A stretch of 64,000 nt of DNA from Legionella drozanskii LLAP-1 (GCF_001467585.1 NZ_LNXY01000003.1:186001-250000); one strand, 5' to 3'. Shown: positions 28,236 through 37,679, counted from the stretch's first letter. Translations and numbers: made by a program. The notes: generated by a model from the sequence alone, not told the origin.

Positions 28236-29506
28236 ATACTAAAGTCGTTAGTTGGGTATGAAAAAACGCGCTCCCAATGGTCCTTTTTACTGCATCTGCG
28301 TTTCCAGAAGCTAGGAAGTAATTGCTTAGTAAATAATTCAGATGAGGCCAGAGCAGTCGATTCCTTAGCTAAGTTATTCTCGGGCATTTCTTCTGCTTCT
28401 TCTTTAGTAGAAATTTTTAATCTCTCGATATCAGAAATTCCCGGCGGTTCATCATTAAATTCAGACTCAGAAATTGACTCTAGTCCTGCTAAATCGTTGT
28501 CAACGCTAGTTAGCTCTGAATTTTCTGAATCATGGCTCGCTTGTGATTCAAGGAAGATAGTTAAGTTATGGACATTAAATTTTTGCTCATTTTCTTTGTA
28601 TGTGGCTATGAGGTGAGGAGCGAGAGGTGGGAGCTCAACTTGTTGTTCACAACGAATTTTCCACAATATTTTATCAATTTGCTGATCGATAAAAGAATCT
28701 GAGCTCTTCTCTTCTTTCATCATTTGTGGCGCTGAATCGCTCTCCTGCAAATCCGTATCAGTGAATTCTGAAGATTCCGAGCTAGTTTCATCACTCGCAT
28801 CACTGGTATTGTTATGCTCAGAACTATCCTGTGAAGGCGTTTTTTGCTGTAAATTAGCATTTATAGAGATAAGATCCCTTGACCACAAGAAAAGAGCAGT
28901 GAAATCATTTGCTGATTTTTTATCTCTAATCCTAGTGCGTAGTGCTTGAAAATTAAGCGAGGGGTTAGCTAACTCAAATAACTCTTTAAAAATGTTTTGA
29001 CAAACTTCGGGTGTTTCCCTGAGAAGGTTCTTATCTATATCTATTCCTAATAAAACAGTAGTTACCAAAAAATACCCTTCATAAGAGTTGCGTTTTAGGA
29101 GGAATTCGGCTGTTGTTATCCATCGACGAAAAGCACTAACTTGTGCATCTCTACTCGTATGTTGAGCAATATCGTTTTGGATTAAAAAAACCAATTTATT
29201 TCTCACATCCAAAAAATTTTGCAAAGCAAAACTAGCCTTTGCGCTATGTTCAAAACCTTTTGGATTTTCAAAGTCTGAACGATGAAGCCTTTTAAAGGCA
29301 GCTCTTAAATAAAAATTGATGAGCTGCTCATGATCAGATGCAATCTTTGATTCTATATGAGCGTAAAACATTTGACTTTTTTGATTCCTAACAATCGCTT
29401 TTTGCATTTGAGGATCAGTAATTTTTTCATCCCAATAAGCAGAGGCTTCTGATTGTTTTAGGAAGGTTTGATTTTGTTTAAACCAAGTAAGGAAATCTAG
29501 CGCCAT
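28232..29506 (-). CDS. RasGEF (CDC25)-like protein, candidate Dot/Icm effector
   Basis: 424 residues, no signal peptide. Residues about 60-220 align by eye with the core of eukaryotic RasGEF (CDC25-homology) domains: AAFKRLHRSDFENPKGF corresponds to the segment starting FxKIxPSEL, FLDVRNKLVFLIQNDI to IERxNRxSNWVATEI, and AFRRWITTAEFLLKRNSYEG to the hallmark helix FIxIAxxLxxLNNFNS. LNFQALRTRI then fits NYKxYRxAL. The REM domain usual in animal proteins is absent. Residues about 222-350 are Ser/Asp/Glu-rich, and a Glu block (KEEAEEMPE) lies some 60 residues from the end. Legionella is known to carry RasGEF effectors (LegG2 in L. pneumophila). The function is inferred from pattern alone. Confidence 0.7.
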   Translation of the reverse strand: MALDFLTWFKQNQTFLKQSEASAYWDEKITDPQMQKAIVRNQKSQMFYAHIESKIASDHEQLINFYLRAAFKRLHRSDFENPKGFEHSAKASFALQNFLDVRNKLVFLIQNDIAQHTSRDAQVSAFRRWITTAEFLLKRNSYEGYFLVTTVLLGIDIDKNLLRETPEVCQNIFKELFELANPSLNFQALRTRIRDKKSANDFTALFLWSRDLISINANLQQKTPSQDSSEHNNTSDASDETSSESSEFTDTDLQESDSAPQMMKEEKSSDSFIDQQIDKILWKIRCEQQVELPPLAPHLIATYKENEQKFNVHNLTIFLESQASHDSENSELTSVDNDLAGLESISESEFNDEPPGISDIERLKISTKEEAEEMPENNLAKESTALASSELFTKQLLPSFWKRRCSKKDHWERVFSYPTNDFSI

Positions 29507-29561
29507 GTTATAATCTTATTGTTCATCCTTATTACAATAGTCAATAAAATTATTTTTTAAG

Positions 29562-30911
29562 TCAAGCAAAATAATCGATCAGTCCATTCTTTACTTTCAT
29601 TTGCAAAGGTTGCTCTTCAAACTGTTCGCTATTTGCTTGCTTTTTCTCTAATGAAGGCTCGTATTGCCAAGATTGCGCGTTGCGTCGTTGATTAGATTCG
29701 ATGTTCACTTGAGTCAAATTTAATCCTTGTTCAGCCATCATTTCTCGTAAACGAGGTATTGCATTTTCAATGACTTCGTGGACCTGGGATCGATGAATTG
29801 TAATATTGACTGAAGCGTCCTCTTGTTTGACGTTAATATTGATTTCAAGAGGCCCTAATTCTTGTGGATTTAATTTAATAATTGCAGTTTTAATGTTTTG
29901 TTGTCCTAACCAAACAATCTGCTGATTGAAGTGCTCGCTCCAGTCAGGATGCTCTAAATGTTGAGGCAGCTCTATTGTTTTTGCTGTTATTCCTTGCTGT
30001 TCTGCTAACGTAAATTTCTGGCTGCTTTGTAGGGGAAGAGCCGGATCATTTGTTAACTTGCTATCTAATTCTTTATCGCCTGTATCGAAATCTCTTAATA
30101 TTTCAATCTCAGTAGTTGGGCTTCTTTCATTGCTATTATAAACCGCTTGAACTTGAGAGTTTTCAAATTGGTCTATGTTCTCGTTTTGTTTAACTATTCC
30201 CGCTTTGGTGTTAATTTCTTTACTTAAACTAGGCGAAATTACTTGCGAAACTTGATTCTCAAAAGAACTGTCCTGAACTAACTCTGGCAACTCCAGCTCT
30301 AATAAATTTTCATTGGCCTTAGGCAGATCTTCAAATGGATATTCTGTGGACTGTTCAATTTGATTTTGATCAATCATCTCAAATTTATCATCTTTCTTTA
30401 CAATTTCTTTAGATAACGAAACTCCTTTATTATCGGTCATTGTTAAAGAAACATTAGCATCTAAATTTTCATCGGTCTGCCCAAAATCTTGTCTTAAATT
30501 TTCAGCGGGTGGTACGAAAAAATCAGCATCAAACCAAGCCAATTGTCCACTATTAATAATTAATAATTCCTCTTGATTTGTGTCGATTGACGAATGAGAC
30601 ATTTCTTCCTCTGTACTCTCATTTTTAGCAAGCTCAGGAGTGGTTGTTAAGGTTGATACAAAGTTGATTTCTTCACCATTTTCTTCTTCAATATCAGAAG
30701 CTTGAAAATTATCATTCACAGTTAGAGTTTGTTCGGTGGGAGTCAATTCAACTGGAGCAAAAAAATGTTCTATAAGGGTTAAAAAAGCAGAATTTCCAGC
30801 TTCCCCATTTTCAGTTTGCTCCTCTGGGCTCAAAGTTTCCATTGGTATTTTCTGAGAAAATATAAGCTGGATTAAACTCATCATCTCTAAAAAACTCCCT
30901 GTAAAATTCAA
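29562..30911 (-). CDS. FliK-like hook-length control protein
   Basis: 449 residues: a long, acidic, low-complexity N-terminal region (about 1-325) followed by a Flg_hook-type C-terminal domain (about 330-425). The domain reads WLGQQNIKTAIIKLNPQELG, then PLEININVKQEDASVNI, then REMMAEQGLNLTQVNI, which is the FliK signature ending QVNV/I. FliK gauges hook length and switches flagellar export specificity. No other flagellar gene is in the window, and the next gene 55 bases downstream is the RasGEF-like one. The start ATG 30911 lies 178 bases from a divergent gene. Confidence 0.8.
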   Translation of the reverse strand: MNFTGSFLEMMSLIQLIFSQKIPMETLSPEEQTENGEAGNSAFLTLIEHFFAPVELTPTEQTLTVNDNFQASDIEEENGEEINFVSTLTTTPELAKNESTEEEMSHSSIDTNQEELLIINSGQLAWFDADFFVPPAENLRQDFGQTDENLDANVSLTMTDNKGVSLSKEIVKKDDKFEMIDQNQIEQSTEYPFEDLPKANENLLELELPELVQDSSFENQVSQVISPSLSKEINTKAGIVKQNENIDQFENSQVQAVYNSNERSPTTEIEILRDFDTGDKELDSKLTNDPALPLQSSQKFTLAEQQGITAKTIELPQHLEHPDWSEHFNQQIVWLGQQNIKTAIIKLNPQELGPLEININVKQEDASVNITIHRSQVHEVIENAIPRLREMMAEQGLNLTQVNIESNQRRNAQSWQYEPSLEKKQANSEQFEEQPLQMKVKNGLIDYFA

Positions 30912-31089
30912 TTCAACACTCTAAGAGAAAAATCTAAGCAAAAAACATACCAACGTTAATAATCCGTAATTATTAATAATTTTCTGTTAATAATTATTTC
31001 CTGCTTGTAAAGATTAATAATTGGTTCTTTTGGCCTCAGTTTGAACATGGTAGTCTCAGCTCAGTTAAAAAAAATTGTGAGATAAAACC

Positions 31090-31761
31090 ATGACATTATT
31101 CTTTAAATCATATCAAAAACACTATACTCAAAAACAAGCCGATGACTGTTTAGCAGAGGCCAAACGCATCATCACAGATAAATTTAGTGAAGAGAGCAGT
31201 AGAGATCTTATGCAGTTAATTCTTGCACGAGAGAGGGATTTCAGGAATCAAATTGACTCACAAAGGGTAGTTAGTCGCGATGCTTCCCCAGAAAGTGATC
31301 GTAGAGCCACAAGAGAAGCTCAGCAACCTTACATCAATGCTTTTTATGTCTTTGCTAAAACTTTAAACGATTACTTCGAAGCTCCAGAGTTAAACCCACA
31401 TGCCTTACACGTTTACACTAACTCTCCCTATTATCTTTATGTAGGTAAAGATTCAAACCACTCCTATAATTCTACAGACAGCAAATCAAAAGCTGCTCTT
31501 TACTCCGGTATTCTTTTAACGCTATTAGGCCTGTTTCTTATTCCTGTTAATTTGCCTGCTGCACTTATCACCATTGGAATTGGTATTACAATGTTAGCTC
31601 CTAGCGCCTATTACTCTACTGTAATCACACGTTCTAATGAAAACGCAGTTTATGCTAAAGAAGAGGAATTGTTTGCTGCAGCTAAAGCGCTGGTTGCGTC
31701 AGACTCGGTTGCTACTAATGATGAGGACGAGAGTCCTACAGAAACAATAGGACTTAAGTAA
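31090..31761 (+). CDS. Unknown protein with C-terminal membrane hairpin (copy 1)
   Basis: 223 residues. Residues 1 to about 135 are hydrophilic, and two hydrophobic helices follow at about 139-158 and 160-182 (ALYSGILLTLLGLFLIPVNL and PAALITIGIGITMLAPSAYY), then an acidic tail. The same order, with two helices joined by a short Pro-containing turn and an AxxYxxxxxxxxNxxA-like end, occurs in the genes at 36308 and 37017. No catalytic motif is evident. The arrangement places the soluble part on one side of a membrane. Function unknown. Confidence 0.8.
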   Translation: MTLFFKSYQKHYTQKQADDCLAEAKRIITDKFSEESSRDLMQLILARERDFRNQIDSQRVVSRDASPESDRRATREAQQPYINAFYVFAKTLNDYFEAPELNPHALHVYTNSPYYLYVGKDSNHSYNSTDSKSKAALYSGILLTLLGLFLIPVNLPAALITIGIGITMLAPSAYYSTVITRSNENAVYAKEEELFAAAKALVASDSVATNDEDESPTETIGLK

Positions 31762-31859
31762 GCACTTTCTGAAAAAAACAAGCAAAGCCGTCTTTGACCC
31801 ATGAAAACTTACTTTATTTGAGCTATCATAATTGTTTTTGAACTCAATGGAGTCGGTAT

Positions 31860-34532
31860 ATGAAAGTGGGTCAAGACAGTCTCTCAACTGAATGCCAATT
31901 ACAAGTCGATGGTAAAAACTACCATTACTATAGCCTCAAGGAAGCAGAGAACAAACATTTTAAAGGCATCAATCGCTTACCCTATTCTCTTAAAGTTCTT
32001 TTAGAAAACTTATTGCGTTTTGAAGATGGCAGTACTGTCACCACCGAGGACATCAAGGCAGTCGCAGACTGGCTTCATACGAAAACTTCTCAGCATGAAA
32101 TCGCTTATCGTCCTGCCCGCGTATTAATGCAAGATTTTACGGGAGTGCCTGCAGTCGTCGATTTAGCAGCAATGCGTGCAGCACTTGAGAAAATGGGCGG
32201 CAACGCAGAAAAAATTTCTCCACTTTCACCAGTGGATTTAGTCATTGACCACTCGGTCATGGTTGATAAGTTCGCAAGCTCTGATGCACTTAAAATCAAT
32301 ACAGAAATTGAATTAGAGCGTAACATCGAACGCTATGAGTTTTTACGTTGGGGACAAAAAGCCTTTGCTAATTTCCAAGTAGTACCGCCAGGAACGGGTA
32401 TTTGCCACCAGGTCAATTTAGAATATTTAGGTAAAACAGTCTGGTCCAACCAGCAAAATGGAACCTGGTATGCTTACCCTGATACGCTTGTCGGAACGGA
32501 CTCACACACGACGATGATCAATGGTCTAGGTGTCTTAGGCTGGGGCGTTGGTGGTATCGAAGCAGAAGCAGCAATGCTAGGTCAACCGGTTTCAATGTTA
32601 ATTCCTGAAGTTATTGGCTTTAAACTGACTGGCAAAATGAAAGAAGGAATTACCGCAACCGACTTAGTACTCACAGTCACGCAAATGCTGCGTAAAAAAG
32701 GGGTTGTGGGCAAATTTGTTGAGTTTTATGGTCCGGGGCTTGCTGAGCTTCCACTAGCTGACCGCGCTACCATTTCAAATATGGCTCCGGAATATGGTGC
32801 AACCTGTGGATTTTTCCCCGTCGATAAAGAAACTTTACAATATTTGGAATTAACAGGCCGCGATGCCCATACGATTGCACTCGTTGAAGCCTATACGAAA
32901 GTACAGGGTTTGTGGTATGACCATCATTCAGAAGAACCCGTATTTACCGATACTCTGACTCTCGACTTATCCACGGTTGAACCTTCACTTGCAGGACCTA
33001 AGCGCCCTCAAGACAAAGTTAATTTACATACTCTCTCGCAAGAATTTACGAACTTTATGCAAGAAGTGAATAAAATCGATGAAATGGATAAAGCATTTTC
33101 CGTAAAAAATGAATCCTACAATATGCATCACGGGGATGTGGTTATCGCAGCAATCACTAGCTGCACCAACACCTCTAATCCTAGCGTTTTAATGGCAGCA
33201 GGTTTGGTTGCCAAAAAAGCGGTGGAAAAAGGATTAACGCGCAAACCTTGGGTTAAATCTTCACTTGCCCCCGGTTCAAAAGTGGTGACTGATTATTTAA
33301 AACAGGCTGGATTACAAACTTATCTAGATCAGTTAGGCTTTAATTTGGTCGGCTACGGGTGCACAACCTGCATCGGTAACTCAGGTCCACTGCCTGATAA
33401 GATTGCGCACAGCGTCAATGATAACGATCTGGTTGTCTGCTCAGTTCTTTCAGGTAATCGTAACTTCGAAGGGCGTGTACATCCTCAAGTTCGTGCTAAC
33501 TGGTTAGCCTCCCCTCCACTTGTTGTGGCTTTTGCCTTGGCAGGAACTGTTCGAGTTGATTTAACAAAAGAGCCGCTTGGGAAAGACCCTGAGGGCAACG
33601 ATGTTTATCTGAAAGATATTTGGCCAAGCAATAAGGAAATCGCTAGCGAAGTAGCCAAAGTCAGCAGCTCTATGTTTCGTAAAGAATACGCTGAAGTCTT
33701 CCTCGGTGACAGCCATTGGCAAAGTATAAAAACAAGCAGTAGCTCCACTTATAACTGGGATGCAGATTCTACTTATATTCAACATCCACCCTACTTTGAC
33801 AATCTGTCTATCAAACCACAAAGTATAAAACCAGTGACTAACGCTTATGTCTTAGCACTTTTAGGTGATTCAATTACAACCGATCATATTTCACCAGCAG
33901 GTTCCATTAAAGCAAACTCCCCTGCCGGATTATATCTTAAATCCAAAGGCGTTGCCGAAGCTGACTTTAACTCCTACGGTTCAAGACGCGGCAATCACGA
34001 AGTGATGATGCGAGGAACTTTTGCCAATATTCGTATTCGTAATGAAATGACTCCCGATATCGAAGGCGGAGTGACTCGTCACATCCCAACCGATAAAGTG
34101 ATGTCAATTTATGACGCGTCGATGCTTTACCAAAAAGAGGATCATCAGCTAGTTGTTATTGCTGGTAAAGAATATGGAACCGGTTCTTCCCGTGATTGGG
34201 CAGCTAAAGGCACTAATCTATTAGGGGTTAAAGCCGTTATTACTGAAAGCTTTGAGCGTATCCATCGTTCTAATCTTATTGGCATGGGTGTATTACCTTT
34301 ACAGTTTCAAGAAGGTACTTCTCGAAAAACATTAAAATTAGATGGTAGCGAGCAGATAAGCATCGCCGTAGATGATTCTTTAAAGCCAGGTGCCAAACTA
34401 AACCTTAGTATTCTTCGTTCCGATGGGAAAGAAGATAAAATCCAGGTGATTTGTCGTATAGATACTGCAGATGAGCTGGAATATTATCGCCACGGTGGGA
34501 TTTTACAGTACGTATTGCGTAACTTGCTGTAA
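31860..34532 (+). CDS. acnA: Aconitate hydratase A
   Basis: TCA-cycle enzyme that isomerises citrate to isocitrate using a [4Fe-4S] cluster. The 890 residues match AcnA. The cluster ligands are C435 in AITSCTNTS and C501 and C504 in GYGCTTCIGNSGPLP. GTDSHTTMINGLGVLGWGVG, and the swivel-domain segments YGSRRGNHEVMMRGTF and YGTGSSRDWAAKG, are intact. GGAG seven bases before the ATG is a good ribosome site. It stands as a single gene; two palindromic repeats lie after it. Confidence 0.97.
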   Translation: MKVGQDSLSTECQLQVDGKNYHYYSLKEAENKHFKGINRLPYSLKVLLENLLRFEDGSTVTTEDIKAVADWLHTKTSQHEIAYRPARVLMQDFTGVPAVVDLAAMRAALEKMGGNAEKISPLSPVDLVIDHSVMVDKFASSDALKINTEIELERNIERYEFLRWGQKAFANFQVVPPGTGICHQVNLEYLGKTVWSNQQNGTWYAYPDTLVGTDSHTTMINGLGVLGWGVGGIEAEAAMLGQPVSMLIPEVIGFKLTGKMKEGITATDLVLTVTQMLRKKGVVGKFVEFYGPGLAELPLADRATISNMAPEYGATCGFFPVDKETLQYLELTGRDAHTIALVEAYTKVQGLWYDHHSEEPVFTDTLTLDLSTVEPSLAGPKRPQDKVNLHTLSQEFTNFMQEVNKIDEMDKAFSVKNESYNMHHGDVVIAAITSCTNTSNPSVLMAAGLVAKKAVEKGLTRKPWVKSSLAPGSKVVTDYLKQAGLQTYLDQLGFNLVGYGCTTCIGNSGPLPDKIAHSVNDNDLVVCSVLSGNRNFEGRVHPQVRANWLASPPLVVAFALAGTVRVDLTKEPLGKDPEGNDVYLKDIWPSNKEIASEVAKVSSSMFRKEYAEVFLGDSHWQSIKTSSSSTYNWDADSTYIQHPPYFDNLSIKPQSIKPVTNAYVLALLGDSITTDHISPAGSIKANSPAGLYLKSKGVAEADFNSYGSRRGNHEVMMRGTFANIRIRNEMTPDIEGGVTRHIPTDKVMSIYDASMLYQKEDHQLVVIAGKEYGTGSSRDWAAKGTNLLGVKAVITESFERIHRSNLIGMGVLPLQFQEGTSRKTLKLDGSEQISIAVDDSLKPGAKLNLSILRSDGKEDKIQVICRIDTADELEYYRHGGILQYVLRNLL

Positions 34533-34573
34533 GAGCTCTGGTTTAGTCAAACAGGCGGGATTCGCTAAATTGT

Positions 34574-34670
34574 AAATTGTTGGGCCACGGCCCAACTTGC
34601 ATTTTGTGTGGTTCGCTCAAGAAGAAACCTGGATGTTAAAACTTGTAGGTTTAGCCTGGACCCAACAAAT
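34574..34670. repeat. Pair of REP-like palindromes in opposite orientation
   Basis: Unit 1 contains GTTGGGCC (34579-34586) and GGCCCAAC (34589-34596), an 8-bp palindrome. Unit 2 at 34646-34670 (TAGGTTTAGCCTGGACCCAA, then CAAAT) matches the reverse complement of unit 1 imperfectly: AGGTT, GCC, TGG and CCCAAC are shared in order. The pair sits in the acnA downstream gap. The layout resembles REP doublets (REPINs). The rest of the 283-base gap holds nothing else I can identify. Confidence 0.5.
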
Positions 34671-34815
34671 TCATTTGCTAATCATTTGATTGATTTTATG
34701 TAGCTAAACTGCTAAATTTTGCCGCTTGATAATTTACAAATTAGCTGCATGGTTATCTCTTATCTATCGCCAATTTTATCATTGGTAACTCATTTTTTTA
34801 TAAAGGCTATTTTGC

Positions 34816-36249
34816 ATGCATCCATCTAAAAAAGTATTGTCAGTTTTTTCATTGGTTATGATCAATGTGATTGCTGTTGATAGCCTGCGAACTTTACCCA
34901 TTAGTGCAAAACTGGGTCTACCCTTAGTCTCTTATTATCTAATTGCTGCAATAACCTTTTTTATACCAATCGCCCTAGTCGCGGCTGAATTAGCCACTGC
35001 TTTTCCCAATACAGGAGGCCTCTATGTCTGGGTACGTGAAGCGTTTGGCCGACGCGCTGGGTTTATTACCATCTGGTTGCAGTGGATTTATAATGTGGTG
35101 TGGTACCCCACTATTTTAGCTTTTATTGCAGCGACACTTTCTTACCTTTTTGCACCACAACTTGCTAACAATAAATTTTATTTACTGACTACCGTCGTCG
35201 GCCTATTTTGGCTTTTTACCCTCCTCAATTGTTTTGGAATGAGGGTCTCGAGTATAGTGAGCATCATTGGAGCTAGCCTAGGCACTATATTACCGATGGT
35301 CTTAATCAGTATATTAGGCGCTATCTGGCTATTCCAAGGAAAACCTCTTCCTGCTGATATGTCTACTTCTTTGATACCTGATTTTAGTTCTATCGGTAAT
35401 TTATCGCTTTTCGCCGCGGTTTTATTTGGGCTACTCGGTATGGAGATGTCTGCAGTGCACGCTGAGGAAGTTAAGAATCCACAAAGAGACTATCCCCGTG
35501 CCATTTTGTATTCAACCATTCTTATTTTTTCTACCTTAGTTTTAGGTTCATTAGCAATCATTACTGTTGTACCCAACAAAGACTTAAGCGTTGTCTCAGG
35601 CTTAATCGATGCTTACGCCATATTTTTTAATAGCTACCATATGCCTTGGATGACTAAGCTAATTGCTATTTTTATTATTCTTGGTGGTATCAGCGGAGTT
35701 TCCGCATGGATTATTGGCCCGACAAAAGGGCTGTTGGTTGCTGCCCGTGATGGTTCATTACCCGAGCGTTTCGCTCAGGTCAATCGCCACGGCGCGCCTG
35801 TTGCTATTTTAATCGCGCAGGGTATAATTTTCACACTTTTGAGTGCGGTTTTTATCCTACTTGACTCAATTAATGCTGCCTATTGGCTTTTAAGTGATCT
35901 GAGTGCTCAAATGGCTTTGTTGGTCTACGTTTTCATGTTTTCTGCAGCGATAAAATTACGCTATAGCCAGCCTAATACACCTCGAAGTTACAAAATTCCC
36001 GGGGGAAAACCAGTAATGTGGCTAGTTGCAGGACTAGGTATTCTTTGCTGTCTGACTGCAATGTTTATAGGTTTTGTTCCACCAACACAAATTCCAGTAG
36101 GTAATCTGTTCTTTTTTGAAAGCTTTTTAATTGGTGGATTATTGCTCTTTGTCGTTCTTCCATGGTTTTTTGCCAAAAAGCATGAAGAAGTGTTTGATCG
36201 TGAGCGGGGGATTGATTCAAAAGAGTTTGATATTCATGGTAATCAGTAA
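34816..36249 (+). CDS. APC-family amino-acid permease/antiporter
   Basis: 477 residues with about twelve membrane helices. The first has VLSVFSLVMINVIAVDSLRT, followed later by AELATAFPNTGGLYVWVREA, which is the APC signature and especially like the glutamate:GABA antiporter branch (GadC, YjeM types). MEMSAVHAEEVKNPQRDYPR, the conserved helix-6 loop motif, is intact. The substrate is an amino acid, not identifiable further. Two unknown membrane-hairpin genes follow in the same direction with gaps of 58 and 40 bases. Confidence 0.9.
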   Translation: MHPSKKVLSVFSLVMINVIAVDSLRTLPISAKLGLPLVSYYLIAAITFFIPIALVAAELATAFPNTGGLYVWVREAFGRRAGFITIWLQWIYNVVWYPTILAFIAATLSYLFAPQLANNKFYLLTTVVGLFWLFTLLNCFGMRVSSIVSIIGASLGTILPMVLISILGAIWLFQGKPLPADMSTSLIPDFSSIGNLSLFAAVLFGLLGMEMSAVHAEEVKNPQRDYPRAILYSTILIFSTLVLGSLAIITVVPNKDLSVVSGLIDAYAIFFNSYHMPWMTKLIAIFIILGGISGVSAWIIGPTKGLLVAARDGSLPERFAQVNRHGAPVAILIAQGIIFTLLSAVFILLDSINAAYWLLSDLSAQMALLVYVFMFSAAIKLRYSQPNTPRSYKIPGGKPVMWLVAGLGILCCLTAMFIGFVPPTQIPVGNLFFFESFLIGGLLLFVVLPWFFAKKHEEVFDRERGIDSKEFDIHGNQ

Positions 36250-36307
36250 ACTCACCCAGCTCTCCTAGTTTTATTTTATCTACTTTGTCTAAATTTAAGG
36301 GAAGATC

Positions 36308-36976
36308 ATGCGTCAACTAAATATTACTGTAGAGTCGGAAGACATTAATACTAGTCAGGAATTAATCGAGTTATTTCAATCGAACCATGTAGAGTTATCG
36401 CGCTTAAATCCAGCATACCGAAATTACAGTCTAAATTTTATTCCTCACGCATCGACTACTCTTAATTATTACAGCAGAAATCCTATGTACTATCAGAAGC
36501 CAGCTTTTGATATTAAACTTCGCTATTCTTTTGCAGATTATCGTTCCCATCATGAGTTAGATGATTTTAAAGAACTCGAAGCATTTGCTTATAGCTATGA
36601 AAATTTTGTACGCTCTCGTCTAGGCAGCTCCTCCGAGTACATGGGTCGAGTTTCCGTATCTGCTTTACAGGCGATTAAAAATGAGCGTGAGTATCTATGC
36701 AGACTAGCACAACAAGATAGAGAGAACTGGAGAGATAAACAACACCCCCCAACCTCATATAATTACACTCCTATTCTCTTTAGAACGGACTATCACAGCC
36801 AACGAAAAGCTAGGGTAGAGCTCGCATCAGCAGTTGTATTAACTTTAATCGGTCTACCTCTCTTTTTTATAGAACCCATTACTGCCAGTTTTCTTCTATT
36901 AGCAGCCGCATTTCTTTATATTGCTGCCTCATATCATAGGGAGCAAGCCAATCAATTCGCGGTCTCTCTTGTTTAA
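36308..36976 (+). CDS. Unknown protein with C-terminal membrane hairpin (copy 2)
   Basis: 222 residues. A soluble, Tyr- and Arg-rich region (1 to about 175, including NYSLNFIPHASTTLNYYSRN) is followed by two hydrophobic helices at about 176-194 and 196-212 (LASAVVLTLIGLPLFFIEPI, then FLLLAAAFLYIAASY) and a short tail HREQANQFA. AAGG precedes the ATG. Layout and tail match the neighbours at 31090 and 37017. No function can be assigned. Confidence 0.8.
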   Translation: MRQLNITVESEDINTSQELIELFQSNHVELSRLNPAYRNYSLNFIPHASTTLNYYSRNPMYYQKPAFDIKLRYSFADYRSHHELDDFKELEAFAYSYENFVRSRLGSSSEYMGRVSVSALQAIKNEREYLCRLAQQDRENWRDKQHPPTSYNYTPILFRTDYHSQRKARVELASAVVLTLIGLPLFFIEPITASFLLLAAAFLYIAASYHREQANQFAVSLV

Positions 36977-37016
36977 CTAGCCCATTTTTTTATTAACTTT
37001 GATCTAAGGAAAAACC

Positions 37017-37634
37017 ATGCGTATAAATCTCGTTATAACAGGCGCTAATAAGGCTAAGAAAGAGGAACTACAGCAACTACTTAAAGCTAATCCGCAACCT
37101 GATTCAGAACATGATCTGCACATTACTACAGCCGACGAATTCCATGCGCCTAGGGGCCGACACTGTCTTCAGATTGAAGAAGATGGGGTACAGTTTAATT
37201 ATTTTTTTAATGCTTCTGTCAATGACGAAAGGAAAAAATTAGATCAATTTGTTAATTCACACACTGCGTTTATCCAAAATCAGCTCATTACCAATCAGGA
37301 TTTTCAGTCAAACGATTTACTTAAGGGTATGTTTGAAACTGTAAAAAAAGGGTTTACTGAACATGTAGTACCCTCTGCCGGTGTGGTCGCTGAAGGGGTA
37401 ACATCACATTGGAATGGCACAAATACTATGTTTTCGGCGCCTAAACTCAAGCAACTAGCTAAAGCAGAGTTTATATTAGGAGCCACAGCAGGTCTACTTA
37501 GTATTGGTATAGGTTTTCTATCGCCACTCGCTGCTGGTATTCTCGCCGTAGCGGCTGTTTTATTAGTAGTAGCAGCCATATACCATCAAACAAAGGCTAA
37601 TGGACTAGAGTCTGAACTTCCAGCTCCTATGTAG
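37017..37634 (+). CDS. Unknown protein with C-terminal membrane hairpin (copy 3)
   Basis: 205 residues. It starts MRINLVITGANKAKKEELQQLLK, comparable in position with MRQLNITVESEDINTSQELIELFQ of the gene 40 bases upstream; both open with a strand of the form MRxxxxIT and a helix. A soluble region to about 150 precedes the hydrophobic hairpin (GATAGLLSIGIGFLSPLAAG, ILAVAAVLLVVAAIY) and the tail HQTKANGLESE. This pair looks like a tandem duplication that has diverged. AAGGA lies before the ATG. Function unknown. Confidence 0.8.
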   Translation: MRINLVITGANKAKKEELQQLLKANPQPDSEHDLHITTADEFHAPRGRHCLQIEEDGVQFNYFFNASVNDERKKLDQFVNSHTAFIQNQLITNQDFQSNDLLKGMFETVKKGFTEHVVPSAGVVAEGVTSHWNGTNTMFSAPKLKQLAKAEFILGATAGLLSIGIGFLSPLAAGILAVAAVLLVVAAIYHQTKANGLESELPAPM

Positions 37635-37648
37635 CAGATTATTTTTTC

Positions 37649-37679
37649 CAGTAAATGTCCAGGTTCTGGGCATTTACTG
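37649..37679. terminator. 14-bp hairpin at the convergent gene ends
   Basis: CAGTAAATGTCCAG (37649-37662) pairs with CTGGGCATTTACTG (37666-37679) with one G-U and a three-base loop, 15 bases beyond the plus-strand hairpin gene and overlapping the stop of the small minus-strand gene. It lacks a U-run on either exit side but is long and stable, so a bidirectional 3'-end structure is likely. Confidence 0.5.

Noticed and set aside
36065-36316. 83-codon minus-strand frame overlapping the end of the APC permease.
   Set aside because: Lies mostly inside a well-supported gene on the other strand, has no ribosome site and shows no domain.
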